A DNA stretch of 64,000 nt from Pseudooceanicola algae (GTDB lineage Bacteria > Pseudomonadota > Alphaproteobacteria > Rhodobacterales > Rhodobacteraceae), in contig NZ_CP060436.1 in NCBI RefSeq assembly GCF_003590145.2, positions 530,001-594,000 on the forward strand, in the 5' to 3' direction. A model generated the notes under the pieces. The model had not been told where the DNA came from. It saw nothing but the letters and a program-made list of their open reading frames with translations, and made no database searches. Of the stretch, positions 54,227 to 63,052 are shown in pieces (the first letter of the stretch is position 1; every line of letters starts with the position of its first letter). The translations under genes and the position numbers were made by a program.

Positions 54227-55411
54227 TCAGACGGTGACCATGAGCCGTTCAAGCGCGTGGAAGTGGTAAAGGTCCGCGTAGCGGGGCGGTTCGGCCAGAC
54301 GTAGGTTCGGGCACCGCTGGAACAGGATAGGAAGCGAGACGCGCAGTTCCAGACGGGCCAGGGGCGCGCCAATACAAAAATGCGCGCCGGCACCGAAGCT
54401 GGTATTGGGGCGCACGGGCCGGGAGGGATCGAAGACGTCCGGATCGCTCCAGACCGCCGGATCACGGTTCGCCGCCCCCAGGACACAAGCCACCTGATCG
54501 CCCCGGGCAAAGTGACGGCCATAAAGCTCGATCTCTTCCAGCGCATAGCGGGTGAAGATATGCAGGGGCGGGTTGTGGCGCATGATCTCCTCGACCGTGC
54601 CTTCGACGCGGTCCGGGGTTAGCCAATGGGGGGCATTGCCGTGCTCCGACAGGGCGACCACGCCATTGCCGGTGGTGTTGACCGTGGCCTCGTGCCCGGC
54701 GTTCAGCAACAGGATGCAGGTTGCGATCAGCTCGTCCATCGTCAGGCGATCGCCGGCTTCCTCGGCCTGAAGCAATTCGCTGATCAGATCGTCGGAGTGG
54801 GACGTGCGACGCGCCTCGGCGTGGCTGCGGATATAGGCGGCGAAGTCGGCGGCAGCGCTGTTGGCGGCCTCTTCCAGCGTCCGGTCACGACGTGCCTGGT
54901 ACATGGCGACCATGGTGTTGGACCAGTCCAGAAGCTGCGGCGCCATGTCTTCCGGCACCCCCAGCAGGCGGGCGATGATGATCGCGGGCAGGTGGGTGGC
55001 GAAGGCGGGGATCAGGTCAAAGGCTTCGCCCTGCGGGAAGGCGTCGACCAAGGTGTGCGCCAGTGTGGCCATTTCAGGTTCCAACCCGGCGATCCGGCGA
55101 GAGGTGAAGGCGCGCAGGGTCAGCCCCCGCAGGCGTTTGTGTGCAGCACCATCCAACGCCAGCATCGACATGTCGTCGACCCGGTGGAAGTCCGCAATAT
55201 GGGCGGGCACGGGGGGCGCCAGCTCGGGCGGGCATTGGGAGCCGAACCTCCGGTCGCGCAGGATGGCATTTACCGCCTCATGGGAAAAGGCGGCGGGCAT
55301 GCCGTAGTCTTCCCAGTCGTGCAGCGGCCCTTCGGCACGGACACGTTCGTAAAAGGGATAGGGGTTCTGGACAAAGTCCGGATCGGTCGGGGATTGTGTA
55401 TAGCTGGCCAT
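54227..55411 (-). CDS. cytochrome P450
   Basis: Heme monooxygenase of 394 aa, class I bacterial size with no membrane anchor. The heme motif FGAGAHFCIG has the axial ligand C346. The I-helix oxygen motif LLNAGHEAT, the ExxR (EEIMR) and the NRDP region before the heme loop are all present. The substrate is unknown, and no ferredoxin or reductase is adjacent. It is divergent from dctB with a 100-base gap. Confidence 0.93.
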   Translation of the reverse strand: MASYTQSPTDPDFVQNPYPFYERVRAEGPLHDWEDYGMPAAFSHEAVNAILRDRRFGSQCPPELAPPVPAHIADFHRVDDMSMLALDGAAHKRLRGLTLRAFTSRRIAGLEPEMATLAHTLVDAFPQGEAFDLIPAFATHLPAIIIARLLGVPEDMAPQLLDWSNTMVAMYQARRDRTLEEAANSAAADFAAYIRSHAEARRTSHSDDLISELLQAEEAGDRLTMDELIATCILLLNAGHEATVNTTGNGVVALSEHGNAPHWLTPDRVEGTVEEIMRHNPPLHIFTRYALEEIELYGRHFARGDQVACVLGAANRDPAVWSDPDVFDPSRPVRPNTSFGAGAHFCIGAPLARLELRVSLPILFQRCPNLRLAEPPRYADLYHFHALERLMVTV

Positions 55412-55511
55412 GGCGCCTTGATAGGCCAAGGGGCCGCCATGGCAAGTGGTCAGGACAGAGGAACGCGCGTCATCCGGGCCAAGGCTGCTTGCAGGAAGAG
55501 GAGGTATCGCG

Positions 55512-57248
55512 ATGTGGAGACGGGCAAGGGCCATGCTGGCCTTGCTGTTGGCGGTGGCGGTGATTTCCCTCGCGGTCTTCCATGCGGGGTATCGGCAGTC
55601 GCTCAATGCGCTGGCGCAACGCGGCGAATCGGATCTTTCGCTGGCCGCCGACCGGCTGACCGGCCAGTTGCAACGCTATCAGGACCTGGCCGTTCTCTTT
55701 GCCCAGCATCCGACCCTGCGGTCGGTTTCGGCGGGCGCCTTTCCCGGCCCTGCCGCCGATCTGATGCTGCGCCTTGCCGATCGCACCGGCGTGCTGAACA
55801 TGGCCTACCTGGATGACAAGGGGCAGGTACTGGCCGAGGCCCGCCCCGGTGCCGTCCCCGAGACCACCTATGTCGCCGAAGCCATCGCCCGGGCGCAGGA
55901 AGGCGCGCTGGGCACCGGCCACGGGCTAGCACCCGGAAGCGCCCTGCGGTCCTATGTCTTTGCCGCGCCCAGTTTTGCCCCTGGTGGCGGGGTCATGGGG
56001 ATCCTCATGGTCAGCGTGAATGTCGAACTGCTCGAAGCGGAATGGCGCGGGGATCGTCCGGCGGTCCTGTTCACGGATGAAACTGGCCAGGTCTTCATCA
56101 CCAACCGGTCCGAACTACTTGGTTGGCAGCGGGGGCCGGGGCTGCGCGGATTGTCCCCGAGGGATGCCCCCGCAGCCGAGGTCGCCGCGCGCTTTATCGG
56201 GGGGCGAGAGCTTTGGCACATCGACTGGTCGCCCTATCTGCCGCGACGCGTGCTTTATCTGGAGCGGGATCTGCCCAAGGTTGGCATGTTGGCGGTGGCG
56301 CTGGTCGATGCCGCTCCGTCGCGCCGCATCGCGCTGTTGCAGGCGGCTGTGGTCGGGCTGGTCCTTCTGGTCTTCGGGGTGGCCTTGCTTTCCGCGCGTG
56401 AACGGCGCCGTGTCCTGGCCGAGGCCAATGCCGGCCTTGAAACGCGCGTGGCGGATCGCACCGCGGCCCTGTCGGGGGCCAACACCCGCCTGCGCCGCGA
56501 GGTCCAGGAGCGGGAGGAGGCCGAAGCCGCCCTGAAGCGCGCCCAGAGCGAGCTTGTCCAGGCCGGCAAGCTGTCGGCGCTGGGCCAGATGTCGGCAGGC
56601 CTTGGCCATGAATTGAACCAGCCGCTGATGGCCATCGGGCAGTTCGCGGAAAACGGCGCGCTGTTCCTGGAACGGGGTCAGCCGGACAAGGCGGCCGAGA
56701 ACCTGATCCGGATCGCCGGGTTGGCGGGGCGGCTGGGCCGGATCATACGTAACCTGCGCGCCTTTGCCCGTCAGGAAAGCGCGCCCGTGCGCCGCATCGA
56801 CCTGGTGCAGGTGATCTCGACCGCGCTCGAGATGACAGAGGCCCGGCTGGCCGGGGATGGCATCACCTTGCACTGGACCCCGCCGTCCGACCCGGTCTGG
56901 GCCATGGGCGGAGAGGTCCGCCTGGCGCAGGTGCTGGTGAACCTGATCACCAATGCAGCCGACGCCATGACCGACAGCCCGCGCAAACGGCTCGACATCA
57001 CGTTGACCGGGGGGGCGGCACCCGAGATCCGGCTGCGTGATACCGGCACCGGAATCTCGGACCCCGACAAGATCTTCGATCCGTTCTTCTCCACCAAGGA
57101 GGTCGGGGCCTCCGAAGGCATGGGGTTGGGTCTGTCGATCTCCTACGGGATGGTGCAAAGTCAGGGCGGAACGATCCGGGGCGACAACCACCCGGAGGGC
57201 GGCGCGGAATTCCTGGTGCAATTGCCGGTCGCCACGGAGCAAGTCTGA
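55512..57248 (+). CDS. dctB: C4-dicarboxylate sensor histidine kinase DctB
   Basis: Membrane sensor kinase of 578 aa. Two membrane helices (about residues 8-24 and 275-297) enclose a periplasmic double-PAS-like sensor domain. A coiled linker then leads to the dimerisation domain with the phospho-acceptor His366 (GLGHELNQP) and the ATPase domain with N-box LITNAADAM, G1 DTGTGI and G2 EGMGLGLS. The ATG at 55512 follows GGAAGAGGAGG. It precedes dctD and the dctPQM transporter, so it probably senses external dicarboxylates. Confidence 0.93.
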   Translation: MWRRARAMLALLLAVAVISLAVFHAGYRQSLNALAQRGESDLSLAADRLTGQLQRYQDLAVLFAQHPTLRSVSAGAFPGPAADLMLRLADRTGVLNMAYLDDKGQVLAEARPGAVPETTYVAEAIARAQEGALGTGHGLAPGSALRSYVFAAPSFAPGGGVMGILMVSVNVELLEAEWRGDRPAVLFTDETGQVFITNRSELLGWQRGPGLRGLSPRDAPAAEVAARFIGGRELWHIDWSPYLPRRVLYLERDLPKVGMLAVALVDAAPSRRIALLQAAVVGLVLLVFGVALLSARERRRVLAEANAGLETRVADRTAALSGANTRLRREVQEREEAEAALKRAQSELVQAGKLSALGQMSAGLGHELNQPLMAIGQFAENGALFLERGQPDKAAENLIRIAGLAGRLGRIIRNLRAFARQESAPVRRIDLVQVISTALEMTEARLAGDGITLHWTPPSDPVWAMGGEVRLAQVLVNLITNAADAMTDSPRKRLDITLTGGAAPEIRLRDTGTGISDPDKIFDPFFSTKEVGASEGMGLGLSISYGMVQSQGGTIRGDNHPEGGAEFLVQLPVATEQV

Positions 57249-57338
57249 GCTGATCTTGGGTCAGCGCGGCATGGCGAAGTGCATGGTGGGTCCGGGTCGA
57301 CGCGCCGGGTTCGGTGGCCGAAAGAGGAACGAGGTAGG

Positions 57339-58580
57339 ATGACCAGAACGGTTCTCGTGGTGGATGACGATGCGGCGGTGCGCGATGCCCTGGCGCAGAC
57401 GTTGGAACTTGCCGATCTTGATCCGCGTCCCGCCGGGTCCTTCATCGCGGCCAAGGACCATATCGGCCCGGATTTCGACGGTGTCATCCTGTCGGATATC
57501 CGGATGCCGGGGCGGGACGGGTTCTTCCTGCTGGATCACGCGCTGAAGGCGGACCCCGAATTGCCGGTGATCCTGCTGACGGGCGAAGGCGATATTCCCA
57601 TGGCCGTGGCCGCCATGGATCGCGGGGCCTTCGGGTTTCTGGAAAAACCCTGTGCCTCGGCCGAATTGCTGCCGGTGATCGAACGCGCTCTGCGGACACG
57701 CGAGCTTGTGCTTGAAAATCGCCGTCTGAAGGCGCAGCTGGAACGCGGCGACCCGGCGGCGCGGATGATCTTCGGGCGCTCCGCCAAAAGCGACGCCTTG
57801 CGCGCGCGGGTGCGCCAGGTCGCCGTCACAGCCGCCGAAGTGCTGGTAACAGGCCCGGCAGGTGCGGGGATTTCGAAGGTTTCCGAAGTCATCCACCTCA
57901 GCTCGCGCATGGCGCAGCGTCCCTTCGTCAAACGCGCCTCCGCCGGATTGGGGGCCGAGGCGCTGGAGGCCGCCTTTGCCGAGGCGCTGGATGGCACGCT
58001 TTACCTTGATGAAATCAGCGAACTGCCCCGCGAGGTGCAATTTGCGCTGGCCGAGCGGCTTGAGCAGGCCTCCGGTGCGCGGCTGATTGCGGGGTGCACG
58101 GCGGATCTGGGCGCAGCCGTCGAGGCGGGGCGGTTCAGCCCGGACCTGTTCTATCGCCTCGACGTGATGCGGGTGCATATCCCGGCGCTCAAGGACCGCC
58201 CCGAGGATATCCCCTTCATGTTTCGCCAATATGTCGACCAGTCCTCGGAACAGGCCGGGTTGCCGGCCCCCATGGTCACCGCTGAAGTGGTCGCCGCCCT
58301 GATGGCCCGCGACTGGCCCGGAAACACCCGCGCCCTGATGAGCGAGGCCATGCGTTTCGTGCTGGGCGGCGGGGCCATCGGCGACGCGAAAGAGGGCGAG
58401 GATCAAAGCGATCTCGGTCTTGCCGATCAGATGGCGCGGATCGAGAAAAGCCTGCTGGCCACCGCCTTGCGCCGCCACGAAGGGCGCGCGGGCGAAGTGG
58501 CCGAGGCCCTGAAACTGCCGCGCAAGACGCTTTACGACAAGATGACCAGGTACGGCCTGAAGCCGCAGGATTTCCGCTGA
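57339..58580 (+). CDS. dctD: DctD-type response regulator lacking GAFTGA
   Basis: A 413-aa NtrC-family regulator. The receiver has the acidic pocket D9-D11, phospho-acceptor D53 (LSDIRMPG) and the LEKP lysine. The central AAA+ domain keeps Walker B (TLYLDEISELP) and FYRLDVMRVHIPALKDRPEDIP, but Walker A reads GPAGAGIS with no Lys, and the segment holding GAFTGA is deleted. A Fis-type HTH ends the protein (EGRAGEVAEALKLPRKTLYDKM). It therefore probably cannot remodel sigma54 polymerase. Rhodobacter capsulatus NtrC is a known regulator lacking GAFTGA that acts with sigma70. Confidence 0.9.
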   Translation: MTRTVLVVDDDAAVRDALAQTLELADLDPRPAGSFIAAKDHIGPDFDGVILSDIRMPGRDGFFLLDHALKADPELPVILLTGEGDIPMAVAAMDRGAFGFLEKPCASAELLPVIERALRTRELVLENRRLKAQLERGDPAARMIFGRSAKSDALRARVRQVAVTAAEVLVTGPAGAGISKVSEVIHLSSRMAQRPFVKRASAGLGAEALEAAFAEALDGTLYLDEISELPREVQFALAERLEQASGARLIAGCTADLGAAVEAGRFSPDLFYRLDVMRVHIPALKDRPEDIPFMFRQYVDQSSEQAGLPAPMVTAEVVAALMARDWPGNTRALMSEAMRFVLGGGAIGDAKEGEDQSDLGLADQMARIEKSLLATALRRHEGRAGEVAEALKLPRKTLYDKMTRYGLKPQDFR

Positions 58581-58676
58581 CGCCGGGGTTCACGAAGGCG
58601 GTTGCGCCTTGGGGGCATCGGCCATAGGGCCGCCCGCCCTGCGGTGAAATGCGCGCGCGTGTCAGCCCACTTAAAT

Positions 58677-58694
58677 TGTGCGAAATTCCGCACA
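58677..58694 (+). promoter_or_regulatory. 18-bp operator-like palindrome 1 upstream of dctP
   Basis: TGTGCG (58677-58682) and CGCACA (58689-58694) are perfect inverted arms around AAATTC. The same arms recur at 58710-58727. By form and position it is the likely binding site of DctD. Confidence 0.78.
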
Positions 58695-58709
58695 TTTCGG
58701 CAAGCAATC

Positions 58710-58727
58710 TGTGCGGTTCTCCGCACA
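58710..58727 (+). promoter_or_regulatory. 18-bp operator-like palindrome 2 upstream of dctP
   Basis: TGTGCG and CGCACA again, around GTTCTC. The centre is 33 bp from that of palindrome 1, about three helical turns, so two dimers could bind on the same face. It ends 53 bases before the TATAAT box. Confidence 0.78.
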
Positions 58728-58767
58728 TGGGCGAAACCTTCGTCCTTGGCTAACCTTAAAAGTAACG

Positions 58768-58786
58768 ATCAATTAATTGATATAAT
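58768..58786 (+). promoter_or_regulatory. dctP -10 box with overlapping 14-bp palindrome
   Basis: A perfect palindrome ATCAATTAATTGAT (58768-58781) runs into TATAAT (58781-58786), a consensus sigma70 -10. At 17 bp upstream there is AAAAGT, not a -35, so activation is expected. The palindrome could bind a repressor or just be AT-rich melting DNA. Confidence 0.55.
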
Positions 58787-58914
58787 GGAATAAAATTTCC
58801 TGCCTTTGACTCACACACTTTTTCTTGAGCGGTGGGTCCTCATCCCCGAACCTGTCTTCAGTCGGGCGTCTGCAAGGGCGCCCGGGGAGAATGTTCAACG
58901 GGGAGGAGACCCAG

Positions 58915-59916
58915 ATGAAATTCCTGACCACCACCGCCATCGCCCTTGGTCTGGCCGTGACCGCCAGCGCCGCTTTTGCATCCTGCGAGGACGGTGAGAC
59001 CGTCATCAAGTTCAGCCATGTGACCAACACCGACAAGCACCCCAAGGGGATCGCCGCAAGCCTGCTGGAACAGCGCGTCAACGACGAGATGGATGGCGTC
59101 GCCTGCATGGAGGTCTTCCCGAACTCCACGCTTTACGACGACGACAAGTTGCTGGAAGCCATGCTGCAGGGCGATGTCCAGCTCGGCGCGCCTTCCCTGT
59201 CGAAATTCGAGACCTTCACCAAGGTTTTCCGCATTTTCGATCTGCCCTTCATGTTCAAGAACATGGAAGCGGTCGATGCCTTCCAAAGCTCGGATGCGGG
59301 TCAGGACATGATGGGCTCGATGGAAAAGCGCGGGCTGGCAGGTCTGGCATTCTGGCATAACGGGCTGAAGCAGTTCTCGGCCAACACGCCGCTGATGGTT
59401 CCGACCGATGCCGAAGGCCTGAAATTCCGCGTGCAGCCTTCCGACGTTCTGGTCGCCCAGATGGAAGCCATCGGGGCAAGCCCGCAGAAAATGGCCTTTT
59501 CCGAAGTGTACGGCGCCCTGCAGCAGGGCGTTGTCGACGGTCAGGAGAACACCTGGTCCAACGTGCTGGGGCAGAAGTACTACGAAGTGCAGGACGGGAT
59601 CACCGAAACCAACCACGGCGTTCTCGACTACATGGTCGTGGCCTCGGTCGACTGGCTGGACAGCCTTGAACCGGCGACCCGTGACCAGTTCCTGACCATC
59701 CTAGACGAGGTCACCACCGAGCGGAACGCGGCCATTGCCGAAGTCGACGCCGAAGCCCGTCAGGGCGTGCTGGATGCCGGCGGCGAGATCCGGGAGCTGA
59801 GCCCCGAGCAGCGCGAGGAATGGGTCGTCGCGATGAAGCCCGTCTGGGAGCAGTTCACCGACGACGTCGGCCAGGAAAACATCGACGCGGCCCAGGCGAT
59901 CAACATGAACTACTGA
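58915..59916 (+). CDS. dctP: TRAP transporter substrate-binding protein DctP
   Basis: Periplasmic receptor of a C4-dicarboxylate TRAP transporter, 333 aa. A signal peptide of about 22 residues (cleavage after AFA) precedes the mature part. Family marks are the conserved arginine in GLKFRVQPSDV, which binds the substrate carboxylate, and YGALQQGVVDGQENT. The ATG at 58915 follows GGGGAGGAG. It is the first gene of dctPQM. Confidence 0.94.
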   Translation: MKFLTTTAIALGLAVTASAAFASCEDGETVIKFSHVTNTDKHPKGIAASLLEQRVNDEMDGVACMEVFPNSTLYDDDKLLEAMLQGDVQLGAPSLSKFETFTKVFRIFDLPFMFKNMEAVDAFQSSDAGQDMMGSMEKRGLAGLAFWHNGLKQFSANTPLMVPTDAEGLKFRVQPSDVLVAQMEAIGASPQKMAFSEVYGALQQGVVDGQENTWSNVLGQKYYEVQDGITETNHGVLDYMVVASVDWLDSLEPATRDQFLTILDEVTTERNAAIAEVDAEARQGVLDAGGEIRELSPEQREEWVVAMKPVWEQFTDDVGQENIDAAQAINMNY

Positions 59917-60004
59917 TCCTGGCGACAGGGTTTCGAAGGGCGCGGCATGGCCCGCGCCCTTCGTCGTGGGGCAAAAATCACCATACAACAGGGGGAGGGG
60001 GACG

Positions 60005-60682
60005 ATGAGTAGCATCAACCGGGCACCCGGCATTTCATTCATCGACCGGATCGAGGAAAGCCTGATCTCGGCGATCCTCGGGATCATGACGGTCATCACG
60101 TTCGCCAATGTGGTGGCGCGCTATGTCTTCAACGCGAATATCCTCTGGGCACTGGAAGCGACGGTCTTCCTGTTCGGTTGGCTGGTCCTTCTGGGGGCCT
60201 CCTACGCGGTGAAGAAGAACGCCCATCTGGGCGTCGATGCGGTGGTCGACATCGTGCCCGCGCCGGTGCGCCGGGTGCTGGCGCTGATTTCGGTCGCGGT
60301 CTGCATCGTCTTTTCCTGCCTGCTGCTGAAGGGCGCCTGGGATTACTGGGCCAATTTCGCCAACCTGCCGCAGACCACGGGCCGCTGGTTCCCCACCGGA
60401 TTCGAGGACAGCTTCCGCGCCAAGGCCTGGTACGAGGTCAACGATATTCCGATTCCCGAATGGTTGCGCTTCCTTGAGGGGGCCATGAACGACGGCGATG
60501 AATACGAAAAGCTGCCGCGCTTCATTCCCTATGTGGTGCTGCCGGTCTCGATGGCGCTGCTGCTGTTCCGTTTCTGTCAGGCGGCCGTGCTGGTCTGGCA
60601 GGGCAAGCTGGACCGGATCGTCGCCAGCCACGAGGTCGAGGACGAACTAGAAGAGATGCGCGATCAGCGCGGAGAGGCCTGA
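60005..60682 (+). CDS. dctQ: TRAP transporter small permease DctQ
   Basis: Small membrane subunit of the TRAP transporter, 225 aa with four helices, the second pair after a long cytoplasmic or periplasmic loop (residues about 120-165). The EATVFLFGWLVLLGASYAVKKNAHLGVD segment is the family signature. The ATG at 60005 follows GGGGGAGGGGG; an upstream frame of 13 codons is not needed. dctM starts 3 bases after the stop. Confidence 0.92.
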   Translation: MSSINRAPGISFIDRIEESLISAILGIMTVITFANVVARYVFNANILWALEATVFLFGWLVLLGASYAVKKNAHLGVDAVVDIVPAPVRRVLALISVAVCIVFSCLLLKGAWDYWANFANLPQTTGRWFPTGFEDSFRAKAWYEVNDIPIPEWLRFLEGAMNDGDEYEKLPRFIPYVVLPVSMALLLFRFCQAAVLVWQGKLDRIVASHEVEDELEEMRDQRGEA

Positions 60683-60685
60683 GTC

Positions 60686-62080
60686 ATGGAAGTCGTCATT
60701 CTTTTCGGGCTGGTCATCGGCTTCATGCTGATCGGCGTGCCAATTGCCGTGTCGCTCGGCATGTCCTCGGTCATGTTCCTGCTGTGGTATGGGGACACCT
60801 CGCTGGCCTCCATAGCGCAGACGCTGATGCAGGCTTTCGTGGGGCATTTCACCCTGCTGGCCATCCCCTTCTTCATTCTGGCCTCCAGTTTCATGTCCAC
60901 CGGGGGGGTGGCGAAACGGATCATCCGGTTCTCGATCGCCTGCGTGGGGCACCTGCGCGGCGGTCTGGCCATCGCCGGGGTCTTTGCCTGCATGATCTTC
61001 GCCGCCCTGTCGGGCTCCAGCCCGGCCACCGTGGTCGCCATCGGCTCCATCGTCATCGGGGCGATGACACAGGCCGGCTATACCAAGGACTTCGCCGCCG
61101 GGGTGATCTGCAACGCCGGTACCCTCGGTATCCTGATCCCCCCCTCGATCGTCATGGTGGTCTATGCAACCGCCGTCGATGTGTCGGTCGGGCGGATGTT
61201 CCTGGCTGGTGTCATCCCCGGCATCATGGCCGGTGCGATGCTGATGGTCACCATCTACGTCATGGCCCGGATCAAGGGCATGCCCAAGGGTGAATGGCGC
61301 GGGGTCGGTGAAATCTGGGCCAGCTTCCGCGAAGCCTTCTGGGGTCTGATGCTGATCGTCATCATCATGGTCGGGATCTATGGTATCCCCGGCGTGACCG
61401 GCGCGATCTTTACCCCGACCGAAGCCGCTGCCGTCGCCTCGATCTATGCCTTCATCGCGGCGGTCTTCATCTATCGGGATATGGGGCCGCTGAAGGAAAC
61501 CGAGGACCGTGCGAAGTCGAGCCTGCTGAAGAAGCCCCAGGCCCTCGTCACCGCACTGTTCCACAAGGACACCCAGGCGACCCTGTTCGAAGCCGGCAAG
61601 CTGACCATCACGCTGATGTTCGTGATCGCCAATGCGCTGATCCTGAAACACGTGCTGACCGACGAACAGGTGCCCCAGCATATCGCCAATGCGATGCTGT
61701 CGGCAGGCTTCGGGCCGATCCTGTTCCTGATCGTGGTCAACGTGATCCTGCTGATCGGGGGCCAGTTCATGGAGCCCTCGGGCCTGCTGGTGATCGTCGC
61801 GCCGCTGGTCTTTCCCATCGCCATCGAACTGGGGATCGACCCGATCCACCTTGGCATCATCATGGTGGTGAACATGGAAATCGGGATGATCACGCCGCCG
61901 GTGGGTCTGAATCTGTTCGTCACCTCCGGCGTCGCCGGGATGCCGATGATGCGGGTTGTCCGCGCGGCCTTGCCGTTCCTGGCCGTGCTTTTCGTCTTCC
62001 TGATCATGGTGACCTATATCCCGGCGATCTCGACCCTGCTGCCCAATGCGGTGATGGGCCCGGAGACGGTGGTGAACTGA
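60686..62080 (+). CDS. dctM: TRAP transporter large permease DctM
   Basis: Sodium-coupled large membrane subunit, 464 aa with about 12 helices. Conserved parts include ALSGSSPATVVAIGSIVI, GTLGILIPPSIVMVVYA and the closing MEIGMITPPVGLNLFV. A loop near residues 265-300 is unusually long and charged (KETEDRAKSSLLKKPQALVTALFHKD). A GGAGAGG site inside the dctQ end precedes the ATG. A strong terminator follows. Confidence 0.95.
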   Translation: MEVVILFGLVIGFMLIGVPIAVSLGMSSVMFLLWYGDTSLASIAQTLMQAFVGHFTLLAIPFFILASSFMSTGGVAKRIIRFSIACVGHLRGGLAIAGVFACMIFAALSGSSPATVVAIGSIVIGAMTQAGYTKDFAAGVICNAGTLGILIPPSIVMVVYATAVDVSVGRMFLAGVIPGIMAGAMLMVTIYVMARIKGMPKGEWRGVGEIWASFREAFWGLMLIVIIMVGIYGIPGVTGAIFTPTEAAAVASIYAFIAAVFIYRDMGPLKETEDRAKSSLLKKPQALVTALFHKDTQATLFEAGKLTITLMFVIANALILKHVLTDEQVPQHIANAMLSAGFGPILFLIVVNVILLIGGQFMEPSGLLVIVAPLVFPIAIELGIDPIHLGIIMVVNMEIGMITPPVGLNLFVTSGVAGMPMMRVVRAALPFLAVLFVFLIMVTYIPAISTLLPNAVMGPETVVN

Positions 62081-62124
62081 CCGGGCGCCGAGGCCCCAAC
62101 CAAGTCGAGGCCCCAACCAAGACG

Positions 62125-62155
62125 AAAGGCGGCACCTTTGCGGGTGCCGCCTTTT
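62125..62155. terminator. bidirectional terminator between dctM and tpiA
   Basis: A perfect 12-bp stem, AAAGGCGGCACC with GGTGCCGCCTTT, a 6-base loop and a T-run on both strands. It sits between convergent dctM and tpiA. A 16-base direct repeat (62089-62104 and 62106-62121) lies just before it. Confidence 0.92.
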
Positions 62156-62184
62156 GTCTGTCCTTTGCCGTCCGTCGGGGCTGA

Positions 62185-62955
62185 TCAGCCCTCGGCAGGC
62201 TCTGTCGCTGCCGCTTCCAGTGCCGCGATGATGGGCGAGAAATCCTTGGCCGACAGGCTGGCGCCGCCGACCAGCGCGCCATCGACGTTGGAGATATCGA
62301 AGATCTCCTGCGCGTTGGCCGCCTTGACCGAGCCGCCGTAAAGCAGCCGCACGGATTTCCCGACCCCGAAGCCAAAGCGTTGTTCCAGCCGGGCGCGGAT
62401 GAAATCATGGACCTCGCCGATCTGGTCGCTGGTCGGGACCTGACCGGTTCCGATAGCCCAGATCGGCTCGTAGGCGACGACAAGGTTTTCACCCGTGGAA
62501 CTGTCGGGGATAGACAGCGACAACTGCGCGCCGATGATGTCCAGCGTATTGGTCGCCTCGCGCTGGAACTGGCTTTCGCCGACACAGATGATGGTCTGCA
62601 ACCCGGCCGCCTGGGCCATCTGGGCCAGCATCCGCACATCTTCGGAGCTTTCCTCGTGATCGGCACGGCGTTCGGAATGACCCAGAATCACCGCATTGGC
62701 GCCCACGTCCCGCAGCATCTGGGCGGAGATGTCACCGGTGTGCGGACCCTCCACGTTCATGTGGCAGGTCTGGCCACCGACCCGGATCGCCGTGCCGGCG
62801 CAACGGTCCGCCGCCAGCGCCAGAAGCGTGGCGGGCGGGCAGATCAGCACGTCGCAGGCGGGATCGGGATGGGCGCCGGCCAGCGCCTCGAGCTCGTCCA
62901 GAGAGGACCGCAGCCCGTTCATCTTCCAGTTGCCTGCCGCCATCTTCCTGCGCAT
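62185..62955 (-). CDS. tpiA: triose-phosphate isomerase
   Basis: Interconverts dihydroxyacetone phosphate and glyceraldehyde 3-phosphate. The 256-aa TIM barrel has catalytic K11 (AAGNWKMNG), H93 (LGHSERR) and E163 (AYEPIWAIGTG), and the closing phosphate loop LLYGGSV. I start at MRRKMAAGNW (62955) as in the family; an ATG five codons upstream is possible. It ends 30 bases before the shared terminator. Confidence 0.96.
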   Translation of the reverse strand: MRRKMAAGNWKMNGLRSSLDELEALAGAHPDPACDVLICPPATLLALAADRCAGTAIRVGGQTCHMNVEGPHTGDISAQMLRDVGANAVILGHSERRADHEESSEDVRMLAQMAQAAGLQTIICVGESQFQREATNTLDIIGAQLSLSIPDSSTGENLVVAYEPIWAIGTGQVPTSDQIGEVHDFIRARLEQRFGFGVGKSVRLLYGGSVKAANAQEIFDISNVDGALVGGASLSAKDFSPIIAALEAAATEPAEG

Positions 62956-63052
62956 GTCGTTGCCTTTCATGTCTCTTTGGTGGGCATTCTTACCGGCAGG
63001 GGGCAGAGGTCAAGCTATGGTAGCGCCCACATGAAGCGAATTCCGCGTGGGC

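Larger units (their letters stand above)
58581..58914 (+). other. dctD-dctP regulatory spacer
   Basis: A 334-base gap carrying the control region of the transporter operon: two 18-bp palindromes, an AT-rich 14-bp palindrome overlapping a perfect TATAAT, and a long leader. I see no sigma54-type GG-N10-GC element. No small gene is evident. Confidence 0.7.

Noticed and set aside
58581-58914. A sigma54 promoter upstream of dctP
   Set aside because: Expected for DctD systems, but I found no GG-N10-GC pair with good context; the -10 at 58781 and the DctD defects point to sigma70.
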